Assembly: GCA_947625075.1 (NCBI GenBank)
Contig: CANQMY010000065.1
Coordinates: 1-6,359 of the forward strand
Length of the DNA: 6,359 bases
Origin: an uncultured Clostridia bacterium
GTDB lineage: Bacteria; Bacillota; Clostridia; TANB77; CAG-508
Reading direction: 5' to 3'
Shown: one piece after another, positions 5,904 to 6,359 of the stretch
How positions within the stretch are numbered: position 1 is the stretch's first letter
How the letters are laid out: each line of letters opens with the position of its first letter
Program-made: the position numbers and the translations under genes
The notes under the pieces: generated by a model
What the model was told of the DNA's origin: nothing
The model's database searches: none
What the model saw: the letters and a program-made list of their open reading frames with translations, nothing else

Positions 5904-6359
5904 TTATTTATTTATTTTCCAATATCCTTTTCTATCTGATCCAACTCTTTCAATTGTATTTTTTTCTTTTAATTGTTGTATTATTCTTTTAACAGTTCTT
6001 AATGATATATTTGTTTTTTCAGATAATTTTTTTTGCGTAATATCTGGTGTTTTTTCTAATAAATTTAAAATTAATGTTTCAGTGTCAATTTGAGTGCCAT
6101 TTTCAGTGCCAGTGGCACTGTTATTTTTACTTTCTCCTGTTAAATCAAGTAGTTCTTCATCTGTTTTTCTATAAAAAATAACCATAAATCCATTTTTTCT
6201 AATTTCAAATTTAACTTTAACATTTGCTTTTTCACATGCTTCTGTAATTCTCCTAAATCCAGATCCCCATTTTTCAATATCTTTTGATAAATATAAAGTA
6301 TTTGCTATTAATGGATTTCTTGGAATAGAACCTGCACCTTCTATAAAATCTTCTGGCTT
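5904..6359 (-). CDS. C-terminal part of a RecG-like/Schlafen-AlbA ATP-binding protein with winged helix
   Basis: An open frame enters from the right edge and runs 151 codons to TAA, so the 5' part is missing. An ATG at 6185 is internal: the frame continues upstream with a clear family match. The first residues, 'GAGSIPRNPLIANTLYLS' followed by 'IEKWGSGFRRI', are the signature of the GHKL-like ATPase module next to the AlbA_2/Schlafen domain. Databases often call these proteins putative RecG-like transcriptional regulators or helicases. A variable linker rich in Gly, Thr and Asn follows (NNSATGTENGTQ). The end is a winged helix-turn-helix, 'ITQKKLSEKTNISLRTVKRI', then 'IERVGSDRKGYW'. Such proteins are common, often multi-copy, in gut Clostridia and are probably DNA-binding regulators, though function is unproven. 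The gene ends at its own terminator (5866-5897). Confidence 0.88.
   Translation of the reverse strand, partial: KPEDFIEGAGSIPRNPLIANTLYLSKDIEKWGSGFRRITEACEKANVKVKFEIRKNGFMVIFYRKTDEELLDLTGESKNNSATGTENGTQIDTETLILNLLEKTPDITQKKLSEKTNISLRTVKRIIQQLKEKNTIERVGSDRKGYWKINK
6081..6119 (-). repeat. 12-bp micro-repeat in the linker coding region
   Basis: On the plus strand AGTGTCA, AGTGCCA and AGTGCCA begin at 6081, 6093 and 6105, exactly 12 bp apart. On the coding strand this gives four-residue units GTEN, GTQI, DTET. The outer part also forms an inverted repeat, CAGTGCCA/TGGCACTG at 6104-6120. Tandem codon blocks like this expand and contract by slippage and probably set the linker length before the winged helix. 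Confidence 0.6.

Noticed and set aside
6081..6120. Further copies of the 33-bp array motif in the winged-helix gene
   Set aside because: The TGCCA matches here arise from Gly-Thr codons in a 12-bp repeat and have a different period and flanks.

Overview
The window is very AT-rich, roughly a quarter G+C by eye. Arginine is written almost only as AGA, and strong AGGAGG-type ribosome sites precede the genes. A SpoIIID-like sporulation regulator also points to a low-GC, probably endospore-forming member of the Bacillota (Clostridia-like). Species cannot be assigned from sequence alone. Every gene I accept lies on the minus strand, so transcription runs from high to low coordinates.

Reading with transcription: (1) 6359-5904 is the 3' part of a large ATP-binding protein, a RecG-like/Schlafen-AlbA family member with a C-terminal winged helix, closed by a hairpin terminator. 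(2) 5903-5586 is a gene-free stretch with three further hairpins and an inverted repeat just before the next ribosome site. (3) 5585-5346 is a small SpoIIID-like regulator with a normal helix-turn-helix half but an atypical tail, ending in a strong terminator. (4) 5298-5159 holds three copies of a TGCCAyT motif exactly 33 bp apart, then a good sigma-A-type promoter. (5) 5158-3858 is an AAA ATPase with a DUF4143 domain, interrupted by two +1 frameshifts, each an extra C in the same CGGAGTAA context. (6) 3797-339 is an intact 1152-residue SWIM zinc-finger SNF2 helicase, probably co-transcribed with the ATPase. (7) 315-185 is a second, headless copy of the tail of the SpoIIID-like gene, followed by a terminator. 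(8) 53-1 is the start of another gene.

The main structural observation is that a 131-bp direct repeat (93% identical by hand alignment) brackets the roughly 5-kb ATPase-SNF2 block. The TGCCAyT motif also has a degenerate copy at the other inner edge of that block. Together these suggest the block arrived or was rearranged as a unit at a spoIIID-like locus, though no recombinase is visible. The two identical-context frameshifts are either a systematic sequencing artefact, a real double lesion, or, less likely, recoding. I see no convincing evidence that the ATPase and the helicase form a named defence system.
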